Below, in pieces: positions 1-8,942 of a stretch of 64,000 nucleotides of DNA. Every line of letters starts with the position of its first letter. The stretch's first letter is position 1. The notes under the pieces are model-generated. The model saw nothing but the letters and a program-made list of their open reading frames with translations, made no database searches and had not been told where the DNA came from. The position numbers were made by a program, and so were the translations under genes. The stretch is from contig NZ_RSEL01000005.1 in assembly GCF_003958625.1 (NCBI RefSeq), positions 186,001 to 250,000 of the forward strand, read 5' to 3'. The DNA comes from Tsuneonella rigui. Its GTDB lineage: Bacteria; Pseudomonadota; Alphaproteobacteria; Sphingomonadales; Sphingomonadaceae.

Positions 1-87
1 CGCGACGGGGTGGCGATCACCGGCGAGAGCGCGATCGAGGTTGAGGCGATCGAGGACGCGGAACTGGTCCTCGTCGATACCCGCTGA
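1..87 (+). CDS. C-terminal end of a pirin-like cupin protein (partial)
   Basis: Only the last 28 codons are inside the window, ending at a TGA at 85-87. The visible tail (GVAITGESAIEVEAIEDAEL) resembles the C-terminal cupin strand of pirin/YhaK-type proteins, which often end with an acidic 'AELLLFDL'-like strand. The gene runs into the convergent amidotransferase gene with only three bases between stop codons. The assignment rests on a short tail and is tentative. Confidence 0.45.
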   Translation, partial: RDGVAITGESAIEVEAIEDAELVLVDTR

Positions 88-90
88 CGC

Positions 91-1986
91 CTAAGCGGCG
101 CCCAGCCGCGTCAGCGATTTGTCCAGCATGAGCAGCTGCCACAGCAGCCGCGAGTGATCGCTGCGGCCGGAGATATGCGCTTCCGCGAGCGCGGAAATCC
201 GGCCGCTGTCGAACCATCCCGTACGAGCGAGCGCGGCGCCGCGCCCGATCGCGCGTGCCTCGCTCGCCAAGGGCCCGCGCAGCCACTGCGCGATCGGTGT
301 CACGAAGCCCTGCTTCGGACGGTAGAGCACCTCGTTAGGTAGGTACCGCTCCATCGCGTGCTTGAGCAGCCACTTGCCCTGCCCGCGGCGGATGCGCAGG
401 TTCTCGGGGAGTGTGGCGGCGAACTCGATCAGCCGGTGGTCGAGCAACGGCTCGCGCGCCTCCAGGCTCACCGCCATGCTGGTGCGATCGACCTTGGTGA
501 GAATATCGCCCGGCAACCAGAACATAAGATCGGCATACTGGGCGCGGTCGAGGCCCGAGCGCGCGGGCGCGCCGCGCATCAGCGCGGTAAGAGGTTGCTC
601 GGCACGATAGTCACCCAGCTCTCCCCGAAACGCGTCGCTGTAGAGGCTTGCGCGGATTTCCGGCGCGGTCACGGCGAGTGCGCGAGCGTATCCCTCCTCA
701 CCCGAAGCGGCGAGTGACTGAAAAGTGGTCTTGGCCCTGAGCGCACGCGGTGCCCAGTCGGCCTTGGGCCAGAGTTTTCCGAGTGCGCCGAAGACCGGCG
801 CGCGCAGTCCGTGCGGCATCAACGAGCGGGCGCGTTCTTCGGCGGCATGGAACCCCTGGCGCCGGTAACCGGCGAACGCCTCGTCCGCTCCATCGCCCGA
901 CAACGCCACCGTGACCGTCTCGCGCGCGAGCTGGCACACCCGCCAGGTCGGCAGTGCGGAGGCGTCGGCGAACGGCTCGTCGAACATCGCCGCGAGCCGG
1001 TCGATTTCGCCGAAATCGTGGGCCGAGACGATCCGCTCGCGGTGGTCGGTCGCGAACCGTGCGGCGACCTGTCGAGCGTACGAGGTTTCATCGAGGCCCG
1101 CCTCGTCGAATCCGATCGAGCAGGTGCGCACCGGCTCGCGTGAGGCTTCCGCCATCAGCGCGACGACGCTGGAGCTATCGACGCCGCCCGACAGGAACGC
1201 GCCGAGCGGCACGTCGGCGACCATCCGGCTCGACACCGCCTCGCGGAGGCGAAAAAGCAGCTCGGCTTCGAGATCCTCAGACCTGTCGCGCCGCCGCTCG
1301 GCAAACGAGATGTCCCACCAGCGCACCGGAGCGGCCGGCGGCGCATCATGCTTGAGCAGGCGGTAGTGGCCCGCGGGCAGCTTCTCGACACCCGACAGGA
1401 TCGAGCGGTGATCGGGCACGTAGCCCCACGTCAGGTAATCCTCGACCGCCAGCGGATCGATTTCGCGCCGTAGCAGCGGGTGGGCGAGCAGCGCCTTGAG
1501 CTCGGACGCAAACGCCAGGCTGCCATCGCTCAGCAGCGCGGTGAAGAGCGGCTTCACCCCGAGCCGGTCGCGTGCGAGAAACAACTCGCGCCGATTGAGG
1601 TCGTAGATTGCGAAGGCGAACATGCCGTTGAATCGGCTCAGGCACGCGGGCCCCCACTGCTGCCACGCGGCCAGGATGACCTCGCTGTCGCCTTGCGTGC
1701 GGAAGCGCGCGCCCAGCGTCTCAAGTTCGCGCCGCAACTCCCTGTAATTGTAGATTTCGCCGTTGTAGACGAGCATCGCTCGCTCGTCGAACGAGGGCAT
1801 GGGTTGCGGCGATCCAGCAAGGTCGATGATCGACAGCCGGCGATGGCCGAGCCCCACTCCGGGCGCTGTCCACACGCCTTCCCCGTCCGGCCCCCGATGC
1901 GCGATCGCATCGCACATCCGGCTGACCCGCGCGGGATCGACTGGCTTGGGCGTGCCGCAATGAAAGATCCCCGCAATCCCGCACAT
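91..1986 (-). CDS. Exosortase A-associated asparagine synthase-like amidotransferase
   Basis: 631 aa protein with the two-domain layout of glutamine-hydrolysing asparagine synthases. The N-terminal class II glutaminase domain starts MCGIAGIF, placing the catalytic Cys at residue 2 after Met removal, and this fixes the start at 1986. The synthetase domain carries the ATP-pyrophosphatase P-loop SGGVDSS at residues 266-272. The open frame continues upstream to 2940 but that part has no similarity and overlaps xrtA. It is the last gene of the exopolysaccharide operon, 11 bases after xrtA. Homologues at this place in XrtA loci are called amidotransferase 1; they probably amidate a sugar or sugar-acid of the polymer rather than make free asparagine, which is inference. 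Confidence 0.9.
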   Translation of the reverse strand: MCGIAGIFHCGTPKPVDPARVSRMCDAIAHRGPDGEGVWTAPGVGLGHRRLSIIDLAGSPQPMPSFDERAMLVYNGEIYNYRELRRELETLGARFRTQGDSEVILAAWQQWGPACLSRFNGMFAFAIYDLNRRELFLARDRLGVKPLFTALLSDGSLAFASELKALLAHPLLRREIDPLAVEDYLTWGYVPDHRSILSGVEKLPAGHYRLLKHDAPPAAPVRWWDISFAERRRDRSEDLEAELLFRLREAVSSRMVADVPLGAFLSGGVDSSSVVALMAEASREPVRTCSIGFDEAGLDETSYARQVAARFATDHRERIVSAHDFGEIDRLAAMFDEPFADASALPTWRVCQLARETVTVALSGDGADEAFAGYRRQGFHAAEERARSLMPHGLRAPVFGALGKLWPKADWAPRALRAKTTFQSLAASGEEGYARALAVTAPEIRASLYSDAFRGELGDYRAEQPLTALMRGAPARSGLDRAQYADLMFWLPGDILTKVDRTSMAVSLEAREPLLDHRLIEFAATLPENLRIRRGQGKWLLKHAMERYLPNEVLYRPKQGFVTPIAQWLRGPLASEARAIGRGAALARTGWFDSGRISALAEAHISGRSDHSRLLWQLLMLDKSLTRLGAA

Positions 1987-1997
1987 AGGCGCGCGGC

Positions 1998-2996
1998 CTA
2001 GCCTAGCTGGAACAAGGCGGCAAAGGCGATTGCGGCCCCGACGATCCCGGCCATTGCCCAATCCGGCGCGATGGCGCGCGGCGCGATGCGGCTGGCGATT
2101 GCGTCGGCTTCGCCGGCTGAGAGCCCGGCGTCGGCGGGCTCGCGCTCGAAGTAACGCCAAGCAACCCCCAGCACCGCCGCGATGACGACCGCGAAGAACA
2201 CCCAGCCATAGACGATGTGATCGAAGCCCCCGGCGCGCTCCGCGCCGACGTATTGCGCGACGAAGATAGTGCCCCATGCGCGCACCCCGTTCGCGAGGAT
2301 CGAGGTCACCGCGGCGGCGATCACGAACACAATGCGCCGCTTCCAGTTGGCGAACGACGTCCAAGCGACCAAGGTCCCGAGCGCGATCATCGCGATCAGG
2401 AACTTCACGCCCGAGCATTCCTCCGCGACCACGAAGCGGCCCGCGGGGGTATCGATGAACAGCCCGTGGAGCTCGGCCGGCACCCCGCTGACATGCGTTA
2501 GGGCGATTGCGATGCGGGCGGTCACCTCCTGCAGCGGCACGACGATTTCGTCGCCGAACGGTACCAGGAACAGCGCGTAGAACAGCGGGAATGCCAGCAC
2601 GAGTGCAGCGCGAACGCCGAGCAAAGCCACCACACTTCCCTGGAGCGCAAGCACCGCGCCGGCCTGCGCGATCAGGTTGATCCCGGCGAGCCTGCCGATC
2701 GCGCACAGCCCGAGACCTGCCGCAGTGGCCGCCAAGCCTGGCCACCACGCGACGGGGGCGAGCTTCGCCAGCGTTTCGCGCCGTAGCCATACCAGCCAGG
2801 CCAGGATCGGCGGAATGAGCAGGATATGAGCGTAGGTATCGATGTCCCACCACTGGTGGGCCATTTCCCGCCATTCGGGCCATGTGACCGCGAACAGCGC
2901 CGCGCACGCCAGCACCAGGCGCGTCAGGGACGCCCGCCACGGACTTGCTGCGCCGCCCACATCCCGGCCCCAGAGCGCGGCGGCCTCAGGCGGCAT
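1998..2996 (-). CDS. xrtA: Exosortase A (XrtA), without a C-terminal EpsI domain
   Basis: 332 aa polytopic inner-membrane cysteine transpeptidase-like enzyme expected to cleave PEP-CTERM sorting signals. The catalytic triad of the family is visible: Cys194 in AEECSGVKF, Arg239 in NGVRAW and His260 in GFDHIVYG, each next to membrane segments. The ATG at 2996 lies inside the end of the glycosyltransferase gene (11-base overlap), indicating coupling. After the His there is a further membrane helix, a linker and one last helix (IVGAAIAFAALF), then the protein stops. In many relatives this is where the periplasmic EpsI domain follows, so it seems missing here. No PEP-CTERM substrate is encoded in the window. 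Confidence 0.92.
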   Translation of the reverse strand: MPPEAAALWGRDVGGAASPWRASLTRLVLACAALFAVTWPEWREMAHQWWDIDTYAHILLIPPILAWLVWLRRETLAKLAPVAWWPGLAATAAGLGLCAIGRLAGINLIAQAGAVLALQGSVVALLGVRAALVLAFPLFYALFLVPFGDEIVVPLQEVTARIAIALTHVSGVPAELHGLFIDTPAGRFVVAEECSGVKFLIAMIALGTLVAWTSFANWKRRIVFVIAAAVTSILANGVRAWGTIFVAQYVGAERAGGFDHIVYGWVFFAVVIAAVLGVAWRYFEREPADAGLSAGEADAIASRIAPRAIAPDWAMAGIVGAAIAFAALFQLG

Positions 2997-4215
2997 TGCG
3001 CGACTCCGGCACCCCGAGCCCGACGATATCCTCCAGCGGTGCGAGGGCAGCAGCCCAACACTTGTGATCGACGACAAATCGACGGGCCGACGCGCCCATG
3101 GCCAATGCGGTACTCCCACCTGCCAGAAGCGCGCACGCGTGCTCGATCAAGCCGGTGTCGTTCTCCGCGATGGCGTAGTCCCGTCCATCGACCGCATCGA
3201 TGCCGGTCGCGGCTTCGGGCGTCAACAACACCGGACGCGCCATCGCCATGGCTTCGAGCACCTTGTTCTGCACGCCTCGCGCGATGGCGAGCGGCGCAAC
3301 GACCAGGTCGGCGGCGGCGAGGAAAGGCCGCACATCAGGCACCTCGCCCCACACCCTCGTGCCGTTGACGCCATCGAACGCGCGCACCTCTGCCGTGGGC
3401 GCGCGCCCGACGATGTGAAGCTGCGCTGCGGGATGCTGCTCACGGATCGCCGGCATCAGAGCGGTCGCCGTGCGCTGAGCGGCCGCGATGTTGGGGGGAT
3501 AATCCATCTGCCCCGTGAAGACGATGTGCGGACCGCACTCGTCTTGCAGCGCGGGGTGCGGAGCAACCGCTTGCGGATCGAAGAGCGCCGTGTCGATCCC
3601 GTTGCCGACCGCCACGATGTTGGCCCGACTAGCGCCGATGCGGCTGCGGAACAGCGCCGCCTCTGCCTCGGTTATCAGCAGTGTCGCATCCGCGCGTTCG
3701 GCAAGGCGCGCCTCCTCCGCGGCCAGCAGCCGCCCTTCCCGCGCATCGATCCATCCGCGCGGGCCCCGACGCTCAGTCGCGTAAGCCTCGAACTTGGCCG
3801 AATCGACGTCGCACAAGTCGACAACAAGACGCCCGCGCCAGGAAGCGGGAACATATTGCCACATCTGCCCGGAGAACACGAAGATCGTCTCGATCGGCCG
3901 GGTCGCGAGGGTGCGCGCGATCCACGCGCGCAAATCCGGACTGTCGAAGGCGGTCATGCTGACCGCCTTACCGCTTACTAATGCGCGCAAACCCGCCCTC
4001 CCCAGGCTTGCCGGACGACGCGCGAGGCAATGGCTGGCTGCAACCTTCGCCAGGAGCGGCTCTGCTGCGAAATCCCCGTCCGTCTCACCGAGTGTGGCGA
4101 CATGGACCGGCCCGAGCGCGGCAAGCGCCTTCAGCAGGTGATGCGAGCGGATCTTGTCGCCGCGATCCGGCGGAAACGGGATCCGGTGCGCGATGAACAG
4201 CGTCTCGCCCATCAT
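2986..4215 (-). CDS. Exosortase A-associated group 1 glycosyltransferase
   Basis: 409 aa GT-B glycosyltransferase (GT4-like) of the type found in PEP-CTERM/XrtA loci. The N-terminal domain opens with an IAHRIPFPPDRGDKIR motif near residue 10 that is characteristic of this subgroup. The C-terminal Rossmann domain holds FTGQMDYPPN and a typical acidic nucleotide-sugar loop (ARGVQNKVLEAMAM). Two consecutive ATG codons at 4215 and 4212 are possible starts; 4215 gives an ATGA overlap with the upstream FemAB-like gene. It should add a sugar to the lipid-linked or polymeric exopolysaccharide in the cytoplasm. The donor sugar cannot be read from sequence. Confidence 0.88.
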   Translation of the reverse strand: MMGETLFIAHRIPFPPDRGDKIRSHHLLKALAALGPVHVATLGETDGDFAAEPLLAKVAASHCLARRPASLGRAGLRALVSGKAVSMTAFDSPDLRAWIARTLATRPIETIFVFSGQMWQYVPASWRGRLVVDLCDVDSAKFEAYATERRGPRGWIDAREGRLLAAEEARLAERADATLLITEAEAALFRSRIGASRANIVAVGNGIDTALFDPQAVAPHPALQDECGPHIVFTGQMDYPPNIAAAQRTATALMPAIREQHPAAQLHIVGRAPTAEVRAFDGVNGTRVWGEVPDVRPFLAAADLVVAPLAIARGVQNKVLEAMAMARPVLLTPEAATGIDAVDGRDYAIAENDTGLIEHACALLAGGSTALAMGASARRFVVDHKCWAAALAPLEDIVGLGVPESRNAA

Positions 4216-5276
4216 GCCAATCCGCGCGCGATCGGGGGTCCGAGGCGGTTGGCGACAGTGAGCGGCAGCCGCTTCCACAGCGCGATCTTCGCCGAGTACG
4301 CCTCGCTGGTCGGGTCGACGTTGCGCGGCGCGTGGCCTGGCGCATGCCATGCGGCGTAGGTCAGCGGCTCGGGCGCGAAGCCCCAGTTCTTCTTGTACGC
4401 ATACGGACCGCTACCGACCTTCGAGCGTCCGAAATCGAACGTGTGGCAACCCCGCCGGCGGGCGTGACACATGAGCTCGTAATACAGCCGCTCGTTCGCC
4501 TTCGTGGCGCGCGCGGCGAAGGTGCCCCCACCCCAGTAAGGCATCGCGACACCGCGATGGTAGAGCGTCAGGACGCTGGCGATCGGCACGCCGTCGAGGT
4601 GCAGCGTCACGATGTCCGCGTCATCGGAAAACGCATCGAGCACGGCATCGAACAGCGCGCGCGGGAACACCGGTGTGCCGAGGTTGCGCACGCTTTCGGC
4701 GTAAACCGCATAGTGCGCCACACGGTCGGCCTCGCCGGTGCCGTGACTGACTACGAACGGCAGCTCGAGGCCTTTGCGCAGATCCGCTCGCTGCTTGCGC
4801 GGAACGGACAGTAACTGCGCTTCGTCAGTGTCGGCCAATGGCGCGGCGAAGTTGGCGTGCTTGCCGCTGACGACATGCCAATCCTCCGGCGTATCGCCGC
4901 CACGGAGCTCGACAGACGTGCAGGACCGGCGCTCGGCCAACTCGGCTGCCGCCTCGCCAAGCCGGGCAGCAGTTGTTGCGCTATCGGTCAGGATGCCCCC
5001 GCCCACCGCAAACCCGCTGGAAACCAGCGCAGCCGGAAACAGCGGCGAGCGCACCTCGGTCAGCGGCAGCCAGCCCGTCAGCGCGCCGCGCTTTTCGGCG
5101 ATCAGGCCAAGCGCGCGCTGGCCGGTGCCCCGCTCTACCGCGCGCAGCCAGGCGGGGCGATGGAACGGGGCCGCGTCCCGCTCGGCCACGAAGCTCTCGA
5201 TGCGGGCAACCTCGTTACGGTCGCTGAGATCGACCAGAGATACCCTGTCGAGCGCCGGAGAGAACGGCGCGTTCAT
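4212..5276 (-). CDS. FemAB-like GNAT protein of the PEP-CTERM/XrtA locus
   Basis: 354 aa cytoplasmic protein of the FemAB-related, PEP-CTERM-associated family (GNAT fold). It has the double-GNAT layout, with a charged MRR-like core (LSVPRKQRADLRKG) and the C-terminal signature YELMCHARRRGCHTFDFGRSK followed by the family's GPYAYKKNWGF. The ATG at 5276 forms an ATGA overlap with the deacetylase gene upstream; the open frame extends to 5336 but that extension overlaps the deacetylase. FemAB proteins transfer amino acids from aminoacyl-tRNA in peptidoglycan assembly; here the acceptor is probably an aminosugar of the exopolymer, which is inference from location. Confidence 0.85.
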   Translation of the reverse strand: MNAPFSPALDRVSLVDLSDRNEVARIESFVAERDAAPFHRPAWLRAVERGTGQRALGLIAEKRGALTGWLPLTEVRSPLFPAALVSSGFAVGGGILTDSATTAARLGEAAAELAERRSCTSVELRGGDTPEDWHVVSGKHANFAAPLADTDEAQLLSVPRKQRADLRKGLELPFVVSHGTGEADRVAHYAVYAESVRNLGTPVFPRALFDAVLDAFSDDADIVTLHLDGVPIASVLTLYHRGVAMPYWGGGTFAARATKANERLYYELMCHARRRGCHTFDFGRSKVGSGPYAYKKNWGFAPEPLTYAAWHAPGHAPRNVDPTSEAYSAKIALWKRLPLTVANRLGPPIARGLA

Positions 5277-6160
5277 GCAGCCAGGCTGGTCGCAAGCTCG
5301 GCCTCGCGGTGGGCGAGCAGGTCCATCCGGCCCCAAGCGAACTCATGCACCAGCTCGGTCAGCTTGCCGGCCATCTTGTCGAGGTTGGTGTAGTGCCGCA
5401 GCTTCGAGCGCATCGAGGCGTTGGGCACCCGCGGCTGCTCCGGGTCGACCTCCCACGGGTGGAAATAGAACACCGCGGGCCGCCGCTCGGTGCGGTTGAC
5501 CTGGCGGATCGCCCAGCGGCTGAAGCCGTAGGGCAGCACGCGGAAGAAGCCGCCCCCGCCCGCCGCTACGCGCCGTCCGCCGAGGATCGCGGTGGTCACC
5601 GGGATCTCGACCAGGTCGTGCCAGGCGAGCGGCGTAAAAGCGAAGCGCGGCGCCTCGCGCCAGCCATAATGATCGTGCGCCACCGGCGCGACCGAGGAGC
5701 TGTAGGCATAGCCCTGCTCGGCGAGCTCCATGTAGGCCCACGGGGTGCGCTGATCGATCGAGAAGCTCGGCGCGCGGTAGCCGGTGACGGGAGCTCCGCT
5801 CGCGTCTTCCAGCACCTTGCGCGCGCGGGCGATGTCCTCGGCGAAGGTCCTGCGGTCGAGCGTGAACACGCGCGCGTGATCCCACCCGTGGCTGGCGACT
5901 TCGTGACCCGCTTCGGCAATGCGGCGGATCAGCGCGGCGTTGCGGCGCGCCACCCAGCCCAGGGTGAAGAAGGTCGCCTTCACGTCGGCCTCGGCAAACA
6001 TGTCGAGGATGCGCAGGACGTTGTCGCTCACGCGCAGCGGCAAGCTGTCCCAGCTATCGCGCGCGATCACGTTCTCGAACGCGCCGACCTGAAACCAGTC
6101 CTCGACGTCGACCGAGAGGCCGTTGACGATCCTGTGCTGTGGGACGGTGAGCACCGTCAT
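5273..6160 (-). CDS. Polysaccharide deacetylase of the XrtA locus
   Basis: 295 aa NodB-fold carbohydrate esterase 4 protein. The metal-binding and catalytic signatures are present: DVEDW at residues 18-22 and SHGWDH at 90-95, the latter giving the two zinc-ligand histidines. A PEP-CTERM-locus-type C-terminal domain follows (VFYFHPWEVDPEQPR), including the family's conserved HPWE. No signal peptide is visible, so it should act in the cytoplasm or on the inner membrane face on N-acetylated sugars of the exopolysaccharide precursor. It lies 16 bases after the ATPase gene and overlaps the FemAB-like gene by four bases. Confidence 0.9.
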   Translation of the reverse strand: MTVLTVPQHRIVNGLSVDVEDWFQVGAFENVIARDSWDSLPLRVSDNVLRILDMFAEADVKATFFTLGWVARRNAALIRRIAEAGHEVASHGWDHARVFTLDRRTFAEDIARARKVLEDASGAPVTGYRAPSFSIDQRTPWAYMELAEQGYAYSSSVAPVAHDHYGWREAPRFAFTPLAWHDLVEIPVTTAILGGRRVAAGGGGFFRVLPYGFSRWAIRQVNRTERRPAVFYFHPWEVDPEQPRVPNASMRSKLRHYTNLDKMAGKLTELVHEFAWGRMDLLAHREAELATSLAA

Positions 6161-6176
6161 GGTCGCTCGCCTTTCG

Positions 6177-7283
6177 TCAGGCCGCTGCGCGCGGCTTATC
6201 GCTCTCGAACCATTCGATCAGCATGGTCAGCACGTGGCGGACCGCGTCCTCCTGCTCAGCGAGGCGGTGTTCGATCGCCTTGAGTCGCTCGGTCCATTCA
6301 TCAGACATCGCTGCCGGCTTCGCCTCGGCGAGTTCGGCCACGGCTCGCTGCAATTCGAATATCTGCACATCGCGGTCCGCGAGCAGGTCCTCGACCCCCG
6401 CGGGCGGTGACGCCGGAACCGGCGCGGGCTCGACTTTCGCCAGCGGCTGCGGCGCGGCGGCGGGAAACGCGCTGTCGCCCTCCATCTCCTTGCGCACCGA
6501 CGCGAGCATCGCGGAATCTATCCGCGTGCGCTGCTCGACCGCGCCCAGCAGCAGGAGCCGGCTCATGATCTGGTTCACCCGGCGCGGAATGCCGGTGGTG
6601 GCGTCGAACAGTTCGGCGAAGACGCGCTGGTCGAAAGCCGGATTGCCGTCCCAGCCGACGCACTGCAGGCGGTGGGTGATGTAAGGTTCGATCTCACTCG
6701 CGCCCATCGCCTCGAGGTGGTGAGCCGCGATCACGCGCTGGCGGAGCTGCTCGAGCTCAATATGCTCGGCCAGCATCTGCTTGAACTCGGGCTGGCCCAG
6801 CAGCAGCGTCTGCAGCAGCGGATGCGCGCCGAGCTGGAAGTTCGACAGCATGCGCAGCTCTTCGAGCGCCTCCACGCTGAGGTTCTGCGATTCGTCGACC
6901 ACCAGCAGGCAGCGCCGCCCGGCGCGTGCCTCTTCGTGAAGAAAGCCCTCGATCGCGCCCAGCGCCGAGGCCTTGTCGTGCCCTTCGATGTCCAGCCCGA
7001 ACGCCTGCGCCGCCACGTGCACCAGTTCCGCACCGTCGAGGTTGCTGGTCACGATCTGGCCGACCGTCAGCTGCGCGGGATCGATCTTGCGCATCAGGTG
7101 CGCGACGAGGGTCGACTTGCCCGCGCCCACCTCGCCGGTGATGACGATGAAGCCCTCACCCTGCGCCAGTCCGTAGCCGAGGTAGCTCAGCGCCTTGCGG
7201 TGCGTCGCGCTCTCGAAATAGAATTGCGGATCGGGCGTGAGCTGGAAGGGCCGCCCGGCCAGGCCGTAGAAATCATCGAACAT
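6177..7283 (-). CDS. XrtA-associated ExeA-like ATPase
   Basis: 368 aa AAA ATPase of the ExeA/GspA type that accompanies exosortase A. It has Walker A GEVGAGKST at residues 50-58 and Walker B LLVVDESQNL around 126-135, with the usual N-terminal FYGLAGRPFQLTPDP start found in this family. The last 100 residues are Pro/Ala-rich and then coiled-coil-like with a Glu-rich tail. It probably acts as a membrane-linked assembly or regulatory factor for the polysaccharide machinery; the exact role in XrtA loci is not established. Confidence 0.88.
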   Translation of the reverse strand: MFDDFYGLAGRPFQLTPDPQFYFESATHRKALSYLGYGLAQGEGFIVITGEVGAGKSTLVAHLMRKIDPAQLTVGQIVTSNLDGAELVHVAAQAFGLDIEGHDKASALGAIEGFLHEEARAGRRCLLVVDESQNLSVEALEELRMLSNFQLGAHPLLQTLLLGQPEFKQMLAEHIELEQLRQRVIAAHHLEAMGASEIEPYITHRLQCVGWDGNPAFDQRVFAELFDATTGIPRRVNQIMSRLLLLGAVEQRTRIDSAMLASVRKEMEGDSAFPAAAPQPLAKVEPAPVPASPPAGVEDLLADRDVQIFELQRAVAELAEAKPAAMSDEWTERLKAIEHRLAEQEDAVRHVLTMLIEWFESDKPRAAA

Positions 7284-7306
7284 CGTCAGTGGTCTTTCCT
7301 TGGCCC

Positions 7307-8938
7307 TCAGTGGAAGTCGTAGCGCAGGCCGAGCAGCGCCGATGCGGTGGTGAGGTTCTGGCCCGCGACCGATCCGTCGAGATGGTCGATCCCGACCGCG
7401 GCGTTGGCCGACAGCCCGTCGATCAGGTAGCGGCGATAGGCAGCCGATGCCCCGAGCACGGTCGCATCGCCCGCCCCCGCAACGCCGCTCGTCAGCCAGT
7501 TGGCGTAAGCGTTGACGTTGAAGTTCGAACGCGCGTCAATCTGGCCGGACAGGTAGGCGGCGAGCCAATAGCTCTCGTCCACCACGCCGTTCGCGGCAGC
7601 GAGCACCGTTCCGGGAGCCGCGATGAACTTGCGGCGGTCGTAGCCCGCGCCGATGCCGGCGCTCATGCGGCCGATCTGGCGAGCGTAGCTTGCATTGATC
7701 CCGCGGCCACGGAACACCGCCGAGCGGATCGAGCCGAGCACGCCAACGAGGCAGTTGTTGCCCTGCAGGCTGGCGACGCAACCGGTGACATCGCCGGTGA
7801 TTGCGTTGCGGTTGGCGACGAAGTCGGTCGGCAGCGCGGCGAGCGCGTTGGTGAGCTGCCCGCCGAACCCGGTGATCCCGTCGTACACCGACAGGTTGAC
7901 CGAACTGCGGCTGCTCGGCGCCCAGGCGAAGCTGCCGTAGTAGGTCGTCGAATCGTAGCGCTTGCCAATGTGCGCCTCGGCCGAAGTGCGCGTGCTCGGG
8001 CGCCACATCACGCCGACATCCCAGATCAGTCCGTCGGTATCGTAGGCGAGTTGGCGCGGCGCGCTCTTGTCGGTGACGAAGCGGCCATCGGCGCCGATGA
8101 CCGGAACCCCGCCCGCGGTGCGCACGGCATCGCGGCTGGAGATCTCGACATCCTCATAACCGACCCCGCCAACTGCGGCGAGACCCGGCGTGAGCGGTAC
8201 GCTGACGTCGGCGCGAACGTGCATGTCCCTTACCCGCTGGTCGAGGTTGGACACGTCTTCCTGATAGAAACCGCCGCCGACGCCGACACCAACCGGCAGG
8301 ACCTCGCCGGCACGCGTTCCGACGTGCACGTTGGCGCTCTGCGCCAGGCTATCGTCGAACACATCGACTGCCGGCCCGCCGGGTGTGGCGGCGATGGCGT
8401 CGGGCGCTTCGGCGCGGGTGTAGCCGACGCGGTAGTTGGCATTGATTTCGGCGTCCCCGGTCCGCGTGTGCAGATTGGGCCCGGCATAGGCGGAATAGAG
8501 CCGGCTCTCGTTGGCCCCGCCCCGTCCGGTGCCGACCGTCGCGCCGCCATTGGCATCGACGCGGGTGCGCGTGGCGAGTGCTCCGGCCTCAACCGACAGT
8601 GCATGTGGCACCACGCTCGCATAGCCGCGCGCGACGCCTGAAACGGTGGTGCTGTCCGCGACCCCGTTGTCGTAGCCGAAGGTCCGTTCGACCCGGACCG
8701 AGGCTGCAACGCCGTTGTTGCGACCTTGCACGCTCACATCGGCGCCGGCGGCAACCTGGGTGTAGGTCACGCTGTCGCTGTTGGGCGAAAGCTCGGCGCT
8801 CAGCACCTGATTGGCCTCGATGTACGGCGCGACGCGCACTTGGCGCGTCTGCTGGCCTTCGGGCTCCTTCGCGGCGGCGGGCGCGGCGATCGCCATCGCG
8901 GCGACCCCCATCGCCAGACGGTATGTCCACTTGGTCAT
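7307..8938 (-). CDS. PEP-CTERM locus outer-membrane beta-barrel protein
   Basis: 543 aa exported protein. The start MTKWTYRLAMGVAAMAIA at 8938 begins a clear signal peptide that ends near AAPAAAKEPEG; the open frame reaches further up to 9163 only in a shadow of the kinase gene. The mature part is a run of alternating polar/hydrophobic strands rich in Gly, Asn, Ser and Tyr, ending in a C-terminal aromatic strand LGLRYDFH as in outer-membrane barrels. It matches the XrtA-locus family annotated as PEP-CTERM system-associated outer-membrane protein. It is a candidate porin or secretion channel for the polymer, lying four bases after the kinase gene. Confidence 0.85.
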   Translation of the reverse strand: MTKWTYRLAMGVAAMAIAAPAAAKEPEGQQTRQVRVAPYIEANQVLSAELSPNSDSVTYTQVAAGADVSVQGRNNGVAASVRVERTFGYDNGVADSTTVSGVARGYASVVPHALSVEAGALATRTRVDANGGATVGTGRGGANESRLYSAYAGPNLHTRTGDAEINANYRVGYTRAEAPDAIAATPGGPAVDVFDDSLAQSANVHVGTRAGEVLPVGVGVGGGFYQEDVSNLDQRVRDMHVRADVSVPLTPGLAAVGGVGYEDVEISSRDAVRTAGGVPVIGADGRFVTDKSAPRQLAYDTDGLIWDVGVMWRPSTRTSAEAHIGKRYDSTTYYGSFAWAPSSRSSVNLSVYDGITGFGGQLTNALAALPTDFVANRNAITGDVTGCVASLQGNNCLVGVLGSIRSAVFRGRGINASYARQIGRMSAGIGAGYDRRKFIAAPGTVLAAANGVVDESYWLAAYLSGQIDARSNFNVNAYANWLTSGVAGAGDATVLGASAAYRRYLIDGLSANAAVGIDHLDGSVAGQNLTTASALLGLRYDFH

Positions 8939-8942
8939 GGGC

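Noticed and set aside
1987-2940. N-terminal extension of the amidotransferase frame (open to 2940)
   Set aside because: It lies antiparallel or out of frame over xrtA, is Arg/Gly-rich shadow sequence, and the true start MCGIAG is required for the catalytic Cys.
7289-8641. 450-codon plus-strand frame opposite the outer-membrane barrel gene
   Set aside because: Shadow frame; the minus strand encodes a signal peptide and barrel strands.
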